Assembly: GCA_001606155.1 (NCBI GenBank) | Contig: LODT01000006.1 | Span: 806,001 to 870,000 of the forward strand | Direction of reading: 5' to 3' | Length of the DNA: 64,000 nt | From: Tieghemostelium lacteum | Lineage: Eukaryota; Evosea; Eumycetozoa; Dictyosteliales; Raperosteliaceae | Part shown: piece by piece, positions 45,222-57,041 of the stretch | How the letters are laid out: each line of letters opens with the position of its first letter | How positions within the stretch are numbered: the stretch's first letter is position 1 | Program-made: the position numbers and the translations under genes | Notes under the pieces: model-generated | Seen by the model: only the letters and a program-made list of their open reading frames with translations | The model's database searches: none | What the model was told of the DNA's origin: nothing

Positions 45222-47643
45222 ATGAGTAATATTAAAACTAAAGTTGAAAGAGAAAGTGATAATAAAGAAAAACTATTACAAGTATCAATAGAAAAAGAAA
45301 ATCAAATTAGAGATTGGGAGAAAAAGAAATTAGAACAAAATCAAGGTTTAGAAAAGACATTTTCATTGGTTTTAGATAGTTTAGGTCAAATAGAAAAGGT
45401 TAAAGATATTGATGAATATTGGATAAACAAATCCTATTCAATTAATTTTATAACATTTCTACCAGAGGACAATATTGAGAGTACTCAAAGTATAGAATCA
45501 CTTCTCTATCTTAATCATGATATTTCTAAACTATTAAAATTGAAATATAATGCATTTTGGTCACATGTTCAATTAAATGTATCACTTTTGGATTTCTTGG
45601 ATACCTTTCTAAGGTTTTTTCAAAGAATTGGTAAATCAACTATGGATATTTTAGATTTTGATCCTAATACCAGTAATAATAGTAGTAGTAATAGTATTGA
45701 TAGTAATAGTAAAGCAATTGAAGAACTATTATCACAGTTATCACTGATAGATACTGATAAAGAATCCTATCAAAATTCTAAAATATTACTCTACAAAAGA
45801 GTATTTTTTGTAATTTATAGAATGTCACAACAGTTTGAAAAGTCTGGTTCTTTTATTACTAAAGAATACTATGCTAAATTATTACTCAGTAAGAATTTAT
45901 TTAGTGTACCAAAGTTAATGGACATTGCATCCATTTACAATGCAATTAACAAAAACAAAATTTTAAATGAAATGTTTACTAGAATATTTGATATTCAACC
46001 ACTATATCATAAAGAGCTATCAATTGAAATTTCAAATACAACAAAAATGTTAAATGATTTATTTATAAATTTAATATCTTCTGTATGTAATTTACTAAAA
46101 TAAGTTATTTTAAAACTATAATATTAATACATATCTATATTTATATACAAATATCTAGAATACAGATTTAATTAAATTAGAAGATTCATCAAAATATGTA
46201 AATGATATATTTTATTCATTGGATTGTTTTATGAGATGTTATCCAGTTGGAGTTCATTCACTGTTTGACGTTAGTCAAGATAAATATAGATTTGTAGAGG
46301 TTATAATTAAGTACTATGGTATCATTATAAAATACTTTACAACTATATTACCAAAGTCATGGCCAGTTTCAGTAAAAGAATCATTCTATAATCCCATTAG
46401 AAATAATATATTGTCATTGTTTCATACAATGATAAGACATTTATTCCTAATACCCATTGAACAGATATCCAATTCCTATCTGTCACCATGTAACTTTTGT
46501 AATTTTACAACAGTATCACAAGTTAGCAATGAATTGTTATCTTTGGTTGCAATGATTATAAATTCTACATCATTATCATCTTTTCTACCACAACAACAAT
46601 CAAAATCATTTTTAGATTTTAAAAAGGTTTCAAATATTGATCTTCACTCCATTCTATTGGATTATGATAAAATCTATCAATTATCAAATTATCTTTTAAA
46701 TCTTAAAAATATTGATAATTCAATGTATGTATATATATATATATTTATATTAGATTAGAAATTAAATATTAATTAATATAAAATTAGTGATGAAATTCAA
46801 TTATCCTATATTCTACAATTCTTTGGTAAAAAATTACCAACTTCTACTACTACTGCCCCATCAACAAAAACTACAACAACAACAACAACAACAACAGCAA
46901 CAACAAATAATTTTAATATGGAAAAAATCAAGGAAGTTAAAGAAGTATTTGGAGATTATGGTGATTATTTTATTCATTCATGTTTAAAGTTTTATAATGA
47001 TAATGTTGTACAGGTTATAAATGTCTTGTGTGATGATTCAACTTTACCACCACATTTAAAATCTATGGATAAATCATTAAATACTGATCCAAAACAATCT
47101 AATATTTCAACCCCTCAAACTACAACAACTACCACTACCACTAAAAGTGCAACACCAACTAATTATTCTGATAGAAATTCTAATCTCAAATATACAATGA
47201 AAAATAATAATGCAGTAGACCAAAATGATCGTGCTAAGGTTGCATCTTATATCACAAGATATGAAGAAATGTATGATGATGAATATGATGATTCTATAGA
47301 AGAATTCTCTGGATTCTCAATTCAAGATGGTGAGAGTCTTAATACATGTGATGACGAAGATGATGTTGTCGATGAAGATACTTCAATTTCTTATACCAAT
47401 ATTAAACCAAATATTAATAAGAATAATAATAATAATAATAGTTTATCATCAAAGAGACCACAACAAACATCCAAACCAAAGAATGAAAATAAACCACAAC
47501 AAACAAACCCAATCCAGAGCACAACATCAACATCAACAACAACAACAACACAACCAACTAAATCAAATACACCCCATAAAAATTATAAAAACAAAAACCA
47601 TAATCAAAAAGATAAATCTCTACAAAAAAGAGGAAATCAATAA
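45222..47643 (+). CDS. ascc2: ASCC2-like CUE-domain protein (three exons)
   Basis: I join exons 45222-46082, 46159-46724 and 46788-47643. Donors are GTATGT, acceptors CTAG and TTAG, and the joins keep one frame of 760 residues. The central helical part (SLLYLNHDISKLLKLKYNAFW, LDFLDTFLRFF) matches the ASCC2/ASCC complex subunit region. A CUE domain lies at about residues 519-570 (IKEVKEVFGDYGDYFIHSCL, then ALPPHL-like TLPPHLKSMD). In animals ASCC2 binds K63 ubiquitin and directs the ASCC3 helicase to alkylated DNA and stalled ribosomes. Thr and Asn runs and a basic Lys/Asn-rich tail are amoeba features. The identity rests mainly on the CUE domain plus the preceding helical region. Confidence 0.82.
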
Positions 47644-47815
47644 ACTGTTTTTATAAAGGGTAGTCACAAATTACCACATATATCCAAAATCTTTAACAAC
47701 CAGATGCCACATTTTTTTCTACAGCATGTAATATAAATATTATATTAACAAAATTCTCATGTGAATATTACTGGTATATTTCGATATGGTGTTGTAGTTA
47801 AAAAAAATCAATTAG
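47644..47815. other. Spacer before retroelement relic
   Basis: AT-rich spacer after ASCC2. A short stretch near 47755-47815 reads, in a neighbouring frame, as GIFRYGVVVKKNQ, which weakly resembles the start of a retroviral-type RNase H. It may be part of the same relic. Confidence 0.3.
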
Positions 47816-48142
47816 TTGACACTTTTGATGATAAAAGATCACATCAGTTTGTCAGTACCAGATTATTATAAGAGATTTATATCTTACGGTTCAAAAAAGT
47901 TTAACAATACTGAAAGGAATTATCATATTGCTGAGAAAGAGCTATATTCTATAATTCATGCACTAAAAAGCAATATATATATCCTTCTAGGATATATCAC
48001 TTGTAAAACAGATCATAAGAATCTGTTATACATTAGGAAAGAATTGATGAATGGATTAAATTATCGTATTAATAGATGAATACATTATCCATGTTCAAAA
48101 TTTGTTGGTAAAAATGTCAAATTTGTTGTGGTTCTTTTTTAA
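47816..48142 (+). mobile_element. Ty3/gypsy-type retrotransposon relic (RNase H fragment)
   Basis: The open stretch encodes FISYGSKKFNNTERNYHIAE followed by KELYSIIHAL and 'CKTDHKNLLYI'. This is the retrotransposon RNase H (RT_RNaseH) pattern: S-(R/K)-K-(L/F)-x(4)-NY-x(2)-x-E-KEL-x(2)-I, then TDHK-x-L-x-YI. The family usually continues with an RW dipeptide; here the R is followed by TGA (48077-48079), a one-base change from TGG, and the frame then continues to a stop at 48140-48142. There is no reverse transcriptase or integrase nearby. This is therefore a short dead fragment of a Skipper-like (Ty3/gypsy) element. Flanking long terminal repeats were not found. Confidence 0.75.
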
Positions 48143-48681
48143 ATATTTTTTTAAATTTAAGAGAATATTAAACTTTAAGGAGACAATCTCGCGAAAAATA
48201 AACAAAGTAGGAGCATTAATAGCCAAATGCTCACTTTATTTAATTTGAGTTGAATATCACAAATGGTCCTATTCATAAGGAACACTGTAATAATATAATG
48301 TCCCAAGAAATATTGAGGTCATTGCCAAGATTTCGAAGTCAATACATGTAGATCTTAAAATAAGTCAAAAAAATTGTTCCTTGATTGACAATTGACGAAA
48401 TAATATAAATAAATAATTTATGAAATTACAACAGTGCTTATTAATTAATTTATTTGGAGTTGCATCTATGGCGGCAGTGTTGAAATGAAAAAAAATTTTT
48501 ATTTAAATTTTTGTCATTAGTTATCTAAATTGAATTGTTGTAATTCTTTTTAAAAATATCTTTTTAAGATATCAAAGCGATAAGAATCACAACTTAAACT
48601 CATCTCCCCTATTTATAATAAATACAAGAGTAAACATCATAATAATAATAATAGGTTTAATGAATAACATTTTATCAAATA
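48143..48681. other. Intergenic region with a hairpin near 48196-48241
   Basis: A 539-base AT-rich spacer between the retroelement relic and the PGAP1 gene. A hairpin with arms GAGCATT/AATGCTC and further paired bases (AAAGT/ACTTT, AAATAA/TTATTT) spans 48196-48241. The rest shows no clear reading frame. Some of it may be decayed retroelement sequence. Confidence 0.4.
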
Positions 48682-51600
48682 ATGGAAAAATGCTTGATAA
48701 TATTATTCAATGTCATAACAGTTGTCATTGGACTCATTAGTATAAAAGTTATGTTTGTTGATATTGAACCAAACACTTGTACAATGACATATATGGTACC
48801 AAATTATTATAATATACCAACAAATCATAGTAGATATAACCTATATTATTATAAAGAAGGAAAATCAACACAATATAGTAACCAAAATCAACTATTATTT
48901 AGTAAGGTATGTTACTATAACATTAATTTTGTTTAATTACCTTTATATTAATGAATAAACACGCATACAGTTAAATAGACCATTAAGAGGTATACCAATA
49001 CTATTTATACCAGGTAATAGTGGAAGTTATAAACAGGCAAGAAGTATAGCTGCTGAGGCATTTATGCATGTTAACAAAGATATACCTAATCCATTCGATG
49101 TAGAGAATCCAAATAGAAAGAAAAGAAAACAAAATGACTATGGAAATGAATTGGATATGTTTACTGTAGATTTTGAAGAAGAACTTTCAGCATTCGGTGG
49201 TGATTTAATGTATTCCGAAACTGAATATGTTAATGAATGTATTAAAGTTATACTAAATCTATATCAAACTAATAGTGATTTGGAATATAAACCAACTGTA
49301 TGTTACTTTTAAGATCTAATAGATTTATAGATATTTTTACTAATATATATAAAACATTTTAGTCTATAATATTAGTTGCACATTCAATGGGTGGAGTTGT
49401 AGCTAGGATGTCAGTATTGTTACCAAACCATCAATATGGATCAGTAACAACTATAATAACATTGAATACATCACATAGAAACGCACCAATATACTCACAT
49501 TTAACTACAACACAATTTTATAAGGAATTGAATAGTCATTGGAGTCAATATATACAACCTAAACATTTGACTATAAATCAAACAACTGGTGAACCTATAT
49601 ATTTACCACCAATTTACAATGACATTTGTGTCATTTCCATTGCTGGTGGACATAGAGATACTTTAATTAGATCTGAATTAGTATCTTTAGATGGTTTGGT
49701 TGATAGCGATAAATCATTCTCAGTTATCACTACTTCTATACCAGAGGTTCTAATGGAAACTGATCATCAATGTATACTTTGGTGTAATGAAGTTGTGTTA
49801 TCTATTGTTGAAGGACTATTATCACTATCACATCCAATTACCAAACAAAATACCTATAGCGTACACGAAAGATTATACATTATTAAAAAGGTACTTCATA
49901 GTAATGTACCTGAACTTTTAGGTCACACTCTTAGCAGTACCAGTAGTACTATAAACACCGATCCTTCAACAACTATTCATCTATATAGTAATACCAAAAG
50001 TAGTAATAGCAAATCAGATATCTCAACACTTATTGAGATTGCAAAGAATACAACATTTGAAAAGGTAGCATTGACATCTATAATTCATAAACCAGCACTA
50101 TCCTATCGAGGTAATAATGCATATACACGTATAACAGTATCATCATCACCAGTCAATTTATTTCATTTTCACTTTAGAGTCAGTGATTGGTGGAGTGATT
50201 CAACCTACTTTAGTATGCTAACATCACTACCACTAAGTGATTACTCCATTATAGCATTCAAAGACTCTGAACTAAAAGAGTATACTGAATTAGATCAACC
50301 AACGCAACAAATTCAGTTTCCACCATTACCACCACTTATTCAGTCTAGTATAGAGTCACCATGTACCTTAACTATACTAAATTCAGAACAATTGTCTAGA
50401 TATCATTCAGTATTTATCTCATTCCCAAGACAAGCACGTAAACAGAGATTTGTCTCTGTATTTCAGTTTTACAATAGCACAACATCTAGAATTCAAATAC
50501 CTCGATATCCACTATTTGGTGAATATTCATTTAACCTACCAAGTGGTCATCCAATGATTACAAATTTCACATTACCTTCATATACCATTGGTTATCCTCT
50601 ACGTGTATCTCTAAAACAAAATCAACAATTTTATTTTCAAGGTGATTTACATGATATTGATGACTCTTTACCATCAACTTCAACTTCAACAGCATTCGAT
50701 AGAGAAATTCATAGTAGTAGTAGTAGTAGTAATAGTGGTGCAAATGGAAATCAACATTTAATATATAATAATTTATCACCAACATCAATTAGAGAAAGTA
50801 ATATATATAGTACATTTCTACCTAGTAGTTATCACTATATTCCACAGAGTATGGAAGAAGGTAAATTTTTAGTAAATTCAACTACTATTAATATTAAATT
50901 TCATCAATCAACTAGAAAGCAATTAAGTCATTCAGGATACACATACCAACAACAACAAAAGAATACAATGCAATTACAGGAAAACTATAGTGATAGATCA
51001 TTCTTCCAAAAACTATTAATGATTAATAGTGATACCAATACAAAAAGTACATTACCTCAAGATGATCAAATTAATCTACCACATTTATATATGATATTAG
51101 ATCCATTTACATCTTATGAAATTTCAATATCATTTGATTGGGTTGGTTCTATTGGTACTCTATTTTTCCATTATATATTTTCATTAATACCATGTACATT
51201 TGCATTATTCCTATATATATTCTCTTGTCAAATGGATATAATGATTAAAAAAGGTAAATATATACCCAAAAATATTATATAGTAATTCTTCTTTATACTA
51301 ATTTTTAAACTACAGATGAATTTCCAGATTTAATTAGTACTCTAAAATGTGAAATTTCAAGATTATCAATAATATTTATTTTAATACCATTATCAATTTC
51401 CATTTTATTTAAATTAATTAATTCTAGAATACCAATATTCTACGGTGAATATTTCCCTGATCCATTCATTACCAAAACCATGACTGAAATTATACCACCA
51501 TTTTGGACTATACCATTTTTATTTATATTTTCTACTTGTATAGTAAGTATTAACTCTCTCGCACTAATATAAAATATAAACTAACCTATCAAATCAATAA

Positions 51601-52329
51601 CTATAGTTAACAATATTAATTACAATTAAATCGATAATTTATATGATTGGTGTACTTATAAGTAAATTAATAATTGCACCAACAGTTAATATTAAATCTA
51701 TTGCAAGTAGATTTAACTCAGTTTCTAAATGGATAATTGTTGGATTCTTTATATTGGTAACTCTGCATTCTGCAATTGGTCTCATAATGTTTTTACTATA
51801 TTTAGCATTTTCACCATCATTCAATTATGTCTTGTTAATGAATAGTAATTCAACATCACCAACTTTAAATTCAATGAATAGTAATAGTATTAATAGTAGT
51901 AATATGACAAATAATAACACTAAATTGGGTAGTAAAAACAGTATAAAACTGTCAAGTTATAAGTCCAATTATCAGACCTTTAGAGATGTATTGAACTATC
52001 AAAAATCAATATTTTTACTCTATTTGTTCTCAACTATAATAATGGTACCAAAGATGATTGTATGGTTTAAACATTTGGCATTCGAATGGAGAATATTTGA
52101 TTCCTATGAATTGTTTATTCTATTTGCTTGTACACATATATGTCTGAGTAAAATTGAATTATCACATCAGAGTTTACAAACTATCAAATATCTATTGTTA
52201 TCAAGTTCCATACTTTCATCAATCTATTCCATCATTTTAATCTATAGAATGCTATACTTTATTCAATTGCTATCTTTTACTTTTATACTCTGTCATATTT
52301 GGTCAAAATTAAAAGATAAAAGCAATTAA
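48682..52329 (+). CDS. pgap1: GPI inositol-deacylase, PGAP1/Bst1 family (five exons)
   Basis: Exons 48682-48906, 48971-49297, 49363-51253, 51316-51542 and 51607-52329 join in phase into 1130 residues. Introns are 56-65 bases with GTATGT, GTAAAT or GTAAGT donors. The enzyme removes the acyl chain from GPI inositol in the ER, allowing export of GPI-anchored proteins. The N-terminal signal anchor is LIILFNVITVVIGLISIKVM. The alpha/beta hydrolase part has LFIPGNSGSYKQARSIAAEA and the lipase motif VAHSMGGVV, with the nucleophile Ser at about residue 192. The C-terminus has several membrane helices, as in human PGAP1 (922 residues). Low-complexity Ser/Asn inserts account for the extra length. Confidence 0.93.
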
Positions 52330-52632
52330 ATTGGATTTCCTACAGTAATTATTTAATAAATAGGTTAGACTCCATTTTTAATATCTTATATATACATTAG
52401 TTGTAAATTGTTTTCTTGTTTTTATAAAATTATCATAACACTATTTGCAGATTACTTTGATTTTTTTATAAAAAAGATAAACACCACACCTTGAATACAA
52501 AAATTAGTGTTTTCACTGAGGATTGTATGTGTGTGTGTGTTATTGTAATGGATGAATTAGACATGTCAATAGAAATAATAAGATGATTTTTATTTATTCC
52601 CCTAAAGTTCAAAATAAGAAATAGATAGAGAA
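52330..52632. other. AT-rich intergenic spacer with GT repeat
   Basis: A 303-base spacer between two plus-strand genes. It holds a short (TG)n repeat at about 52526-52541 and the presumed promoter of the glycosyltransferase. Nothing else is recognised. Confidence 0.4.
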
Positions 52633-55600
52633 ATGGATAGAAGGGTAGATAGATTTCCTATGAATCTATTTAGAAACTTTAAGAAAAATATATTAATAGT
52701 AGCAATAGTATTAGTATTATTCTTACATGTTTTATTTATACATAAAGTATCAATATATACCGATATTAATGATAACAATAATAATAATGATGAAAAAAGA
52801 TTATCGAATAGTAAAACATATCAATACTCTAATGATAATAATAAACAAAAGAGAGTATTATCATCATATGCAAAAGCATTATTAGATGGTATGGGTATTG
52901 GTGTTGGTGGTGCTAATCTAGAAAAAGAATATACAATGGATGAATTGGCTCGTATAATATCTTGGAAACCAAAAGATATTGTAGAGAGTGAAAATCTAAT
53001 GGAATTACCTGGAATATGTTCTGAACAAACTCAAGATCAAATTAAACAATGTGAAGAGGATCGTTATTATAAATCAGTAGTCACACCAAATCCTGTACTT
53101 GATGAAAAGAAAATGGATTATACATTGAGACCAAACAGTGAACATCGTGCTAAATTTGCATACTATCCAAGAGATTCTCCAATTAATGCAAAAGTTAATG
53201 ATAAACCTATTATAACTATTCTCACACCATATTATAATATTAAAAAAGAGATTCTAGATGAAACAGCTCGTTGTATATTCAGACAATCTCTACAGAATTT
53301 TCAATGGGTTATTGTAAATGATGGTTCGCCTAATAAAACTGTACTAAAAGAAGCATTAGGTCCTTATTTGGCATTAAATGATTCAAGAATTACCTATGTT
53401 GACTTGGAACAAAATCAAGGTCTTCCAGGTGCTAGAAATGCTGGTTTAAAACATAGTATTGGTAAATATATTGTCTTTTTAGATCCTGATGATATTATGG
53501 AAAATACCTATCTTGAGAAAGCTGTTTGGTTCCTTGAAACACATCCACATTATACTCTTTGTAATCCATGGTCATTAGGTTTTGGTCATAAAGAATATCT
53601 TTGGCCAAAAGGTTTTCAAGCTGGTGATTTTAATCTAAAAGAAAATCAATTAATTGTTGCAACTGTAATGAAGGTATGTACACTCCACCACACTATTATA
53701 ATAACTTATTTATTAGATATACTAATTATTTTAAAATAGACTGAAGTTTTAAAACAAATTGGTGGATTAGATGCAAAATTAAAAGAAGGTATGGAAGATT
53801 GGGATGTTTGGATGAGAATGGCTGATAATGGTCATTGGGGATATTCATTAGAAGAGACATTATTTTGGTATAGAGTTTCTCCACCTGGTAAATGGAGAAG
53901 TATGGATAATATAACATTGTATAATCAATTTTATGATAATCAAAAAAAGAAATATCCAGTTGCATTCTCAAAAGGTGTACCAAAATTGTCTAGACCAGAA
54001 CAACAAAAGATGGAATCAGTTGCTGATGAAGTTACTATTATTAATCCATTAAAGAAATGTAGACCTCGTGTATTATTAATTCTACCACATATGGAATTGG
54101 GTGGTGCTGATCAATTTAATTTTAATTTTGCACAAGGTATGGTATTGGATGATTGGGAGGTTACTATAGCTACAACTAGAAAAGCTCCAAATAATTGGTT
54201 ACCTCAATTCCTTAGAACTACTCCTGATATTTTTATTATGCCTAGATTCTTAAAGATGACTGATCAACCACGTTTCTTGAGTTATCTGATAAAGAGTAGA
54301 GATTTTGATGTGGTATTTCTAAGTAATTCTGAATATGGGTATCATTATCTAAGTTATCTTAGAGCTAATGCTCCTGGTCCTGCTTATGTAGACTATACAC
54401 ATAGTGGTGAAACTTTCTGGAAGAATGGTGGTTATCCACGTTATTCTGCTGGTTCTGAGATTTTATTAGATCGTTCTATTCTAGCTAGTGATAATCTACG
54501 TCAATTTACCAATGGTTATGGTCATAATGTAAATAAGACTTGTACAGTACTGATTGGTGTTGATTCTGATAAATATGTTCCAGCACCTCAAAATAGAGCA
54601 TTGGTTAGAAAAGAATTTGGATTTCCAGATGATGTATTACTTATTGCTTTTGTTGCTCGTTTAGATCCACTTAAACAACCTCATGTATTTGCTGAAGTTT
54701 TAAGAAGAGTTGTTGAAAAAGGTTATGATATCAGAGCTCTTTCAATGGGTGATGGTCATTTACTAAATGAATTTAATGAGACTCTACATAAATTCAATTT
54801 ACAGGATAAAGTTAAATTGTTAGGTTCCATTCCAAATACATTGGTTAGTAAATATGTATCAGCAAGTGATGTTGTTTTCCTTCCCTCTCTGAGTGAAGGT
54901 ATATCATTGGCAATCTATGAAGGTATGTCACAAGGAGTTTGCTCAGTTTCTGCAAAAGTTGGTGGACAGGCTGAACTTATTACACCTGATGTTGGTTATC
55001 TAGTAGTTCCTGGTAACCCTGAAGAAGTTGATCAATATACAAATATAATTTCACTTTTGGCTAGTAATCTTACTATACCAGCGGAAATGGGTAAGAGATC
55101 AAGAGAAAAAATTCTAAATGGGTTCTCAGTTCGTGATACCCTTGAGAAATTAAAAGAGGAATTTTGTAATGCAGCTATTGTCAGTAAATTTTCTACAAAG
55201 TTGTTTAGTAATCGTCTGTTGGCAAAGGTTTCAAACGAAATGGCTGTATTGGCTTTTGAATATGAGAGAGCAGAAGGTGAACTTTTACCACTTTGGGAGA
55301 ATTATGTTAAAGCAACTAAACAATGTGCGCCACCACCAACAGTTGAGAAAAAGGAGTACAAGAGATTACCATCACCTTACAAGAGTGGGTTATCTCCAGA
55401 AGAAGTTCTTGAGAATTTAGACTTGGAAGCACTTCGTGTTGTAGATGATATATTTGAAGAAAAGAAGTTATATGATAAAAAAATGAAACTCTCAATGCAT
55501 GACTATCAAGACTCATTCTTGAGAAAGAATCCAAAGATTATTCATACAGATTATAAATATAATGATTTTCTACATAGAGATAATCATGGTGTTTCTGAAT

Positions 55601-56613
55601 GGAATAATGAAATACCATTCCCCTATGCACAACAAGAATATGTCGCCTATCTAAGTGATGTATTTGTTGGTACTGGTACTAGTGGTGTTATATTTGATTG
55701 GGACAGAGTATTTCTTTTAAGAAAACCATTTAATAAGGTTACCTATGAACTACCATCGAAGGAATATAGTAAATGTCAAGTTGTTACTCATAAAAAGATT
55801 GCAACACTTGTACAAATCTATTTCAGTTATGGTAATTTTATTATGGATGATCTTCCTAAACTTTCATTAATTTGGGATGAGTTACAAAAGGATCCTGAAA
55901 TTAAAGTTATGGTACCAAATACTCAGTATTCACGTATAATAATGGAACAATTATTGAAATTACCAAATCATAGAGTATTGTATTTCAATCCTGGTGAAGG
56001 TTGGGATCCATGTACTATTCATTTTGCAGAGACTCTATTACTACCAACACCAATAGTACCAGATCATGTCTCGAAGAATCAAATGTCATCTCTACGTGAT
56101 ATCATTTATAAGCAAAATGATTTGACTCCTGATAAATTACCAACTTCACAACATAGAAATATTGTAATCTATGCTGGAAGATCTAAAGCTTTATCATCAC
56201 AAAGAAAAATGTCAAATGAACTTGAATTTATTGAGACACTTAAAAGTACTCTGACAGAATTGAATAACGGACTTAATGGCCACCAGAGAGATCCATATGA
56301 ACTCATTGTTTGGGATGGTGAAGAAGTACTAAATCAAACAGTTTTAGAATTTGCAAGTAAAGCTGTAATGATGATTGGTATCACAGGTAGTAATTTAGCA
56401 CCAATGATTGCTGCTCAACCTGATACTATAATCATTGAATTACTTCATGAAAATCCATGGTTACTATGGTGGGCAACATCTCAATCACTCTCACATGAAC
56501 ATTGGATGGTTCCAATCAGTGGTGTCTCACATGAATCTGAAAGTATCTTAATTCCAATAACTGAAACTATTGAAACTGTTAAGAAATCTCTTGAAAATTG
56601 GCAAATTAATTAA
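52633..56613 (+). CDS. Triple glycosyltransferase fusion (GT2 + GT4 + GT61-like)
   Basis: Exons 52633-53673 and 53740-56613 join (GTATGT...AATAG) into 1304 residues. A type II membrane anchor is near residues 16-40. The first unit (about 190-400) is a family 2 transferase with ITILTPYYNI, WVIVNDGSP and the metal-binding FLDPDD. The second (about 455-830) is a GT-B family 4 transferase with LPHMELGGADQF, VARLDPLKQP and the E-x7-E signature SEGISLAIYE. The third (about 974-1300) matches the GT61/DUF563 family (QIYFSYGNFIMDDLPKLSL, GITGSNLAP). The order implies one Golgi protein carrying three transferase folds for consecutive sugars. The glycan built is unknown. The neighbouring PGAP1 gene hints at GPI or glycoprotein work, weakly. 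Confidence 0.9.
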
Positions 56614-56713
56614 TTTTAATTTTAAATTTAAATACAATATTATATACCCTTAAAATTATAAAAACTTAGTATACATCCTTTTTTTGGACCTGTGTAACTA
56701 GTAATGCGCCAGT

Positions 56714-56892
56714 ACTACGGTAAAGTCTTAATTTCGTTTATTTATTGAGAGGTATTATCTTTTAAAATTGTGTTGTGGTTGGTGTTAAATGATGTGAGCA
56801 ACGTTTTAATATCAGAAAATAAATACACCAACCACAATTGTAATAGATAATACCTCTCAATAAATAAATGCAATAAAGACTTTACAGTAAGA
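56714..56892. repeat. Imperfect inverted repeat, about 65-base arms
   Basis: The left arm (about 56721-56785) and right arm (about 56824-56885) are near-perfect reverse complements separated by about 38 bases. Both read TTTATTTATTGAGAGGTATT in the centre, and 24 bases in a row match exactly. A few mismatches and one 5-base insert in the left arm break the rest. Weaker pairing continues outward to about 56714 and 56892. It could be a miniature transposon, a hairpin RNA or the shared 3' end signal of the flanking convergent genes. Confidence 0.85.
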
Positions 56893-56973
56893 GCTGTATT
56901 GAAATATTTTTAAAATTACAAAAATCACTAAAAGTGGGAACATTTTTTAAACAAAAGCAATTAATAAAATCTG

Positions 56974-57041
56974 CAAATAAAAAAATAAATAATTATTGAA
57001 TTATATGCCTATTATTCAATAATTATTTATTTTTTTATTTG
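56974..57041. repeat. Perfect 28-base inverted repeat
   Basis: Arms at 56974-57001 and 57014-57041 are exact reverse complements, with a 12-base loop. The arms are AT-rich (CAAATAAAAAAATAAATAAT and its complement), which lowers the significance, but 28 matching bases is far beyond chance. The right arm covers the final stop codon of the broken gene on the minus strand (57035-57037). Confidence 0.85.
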
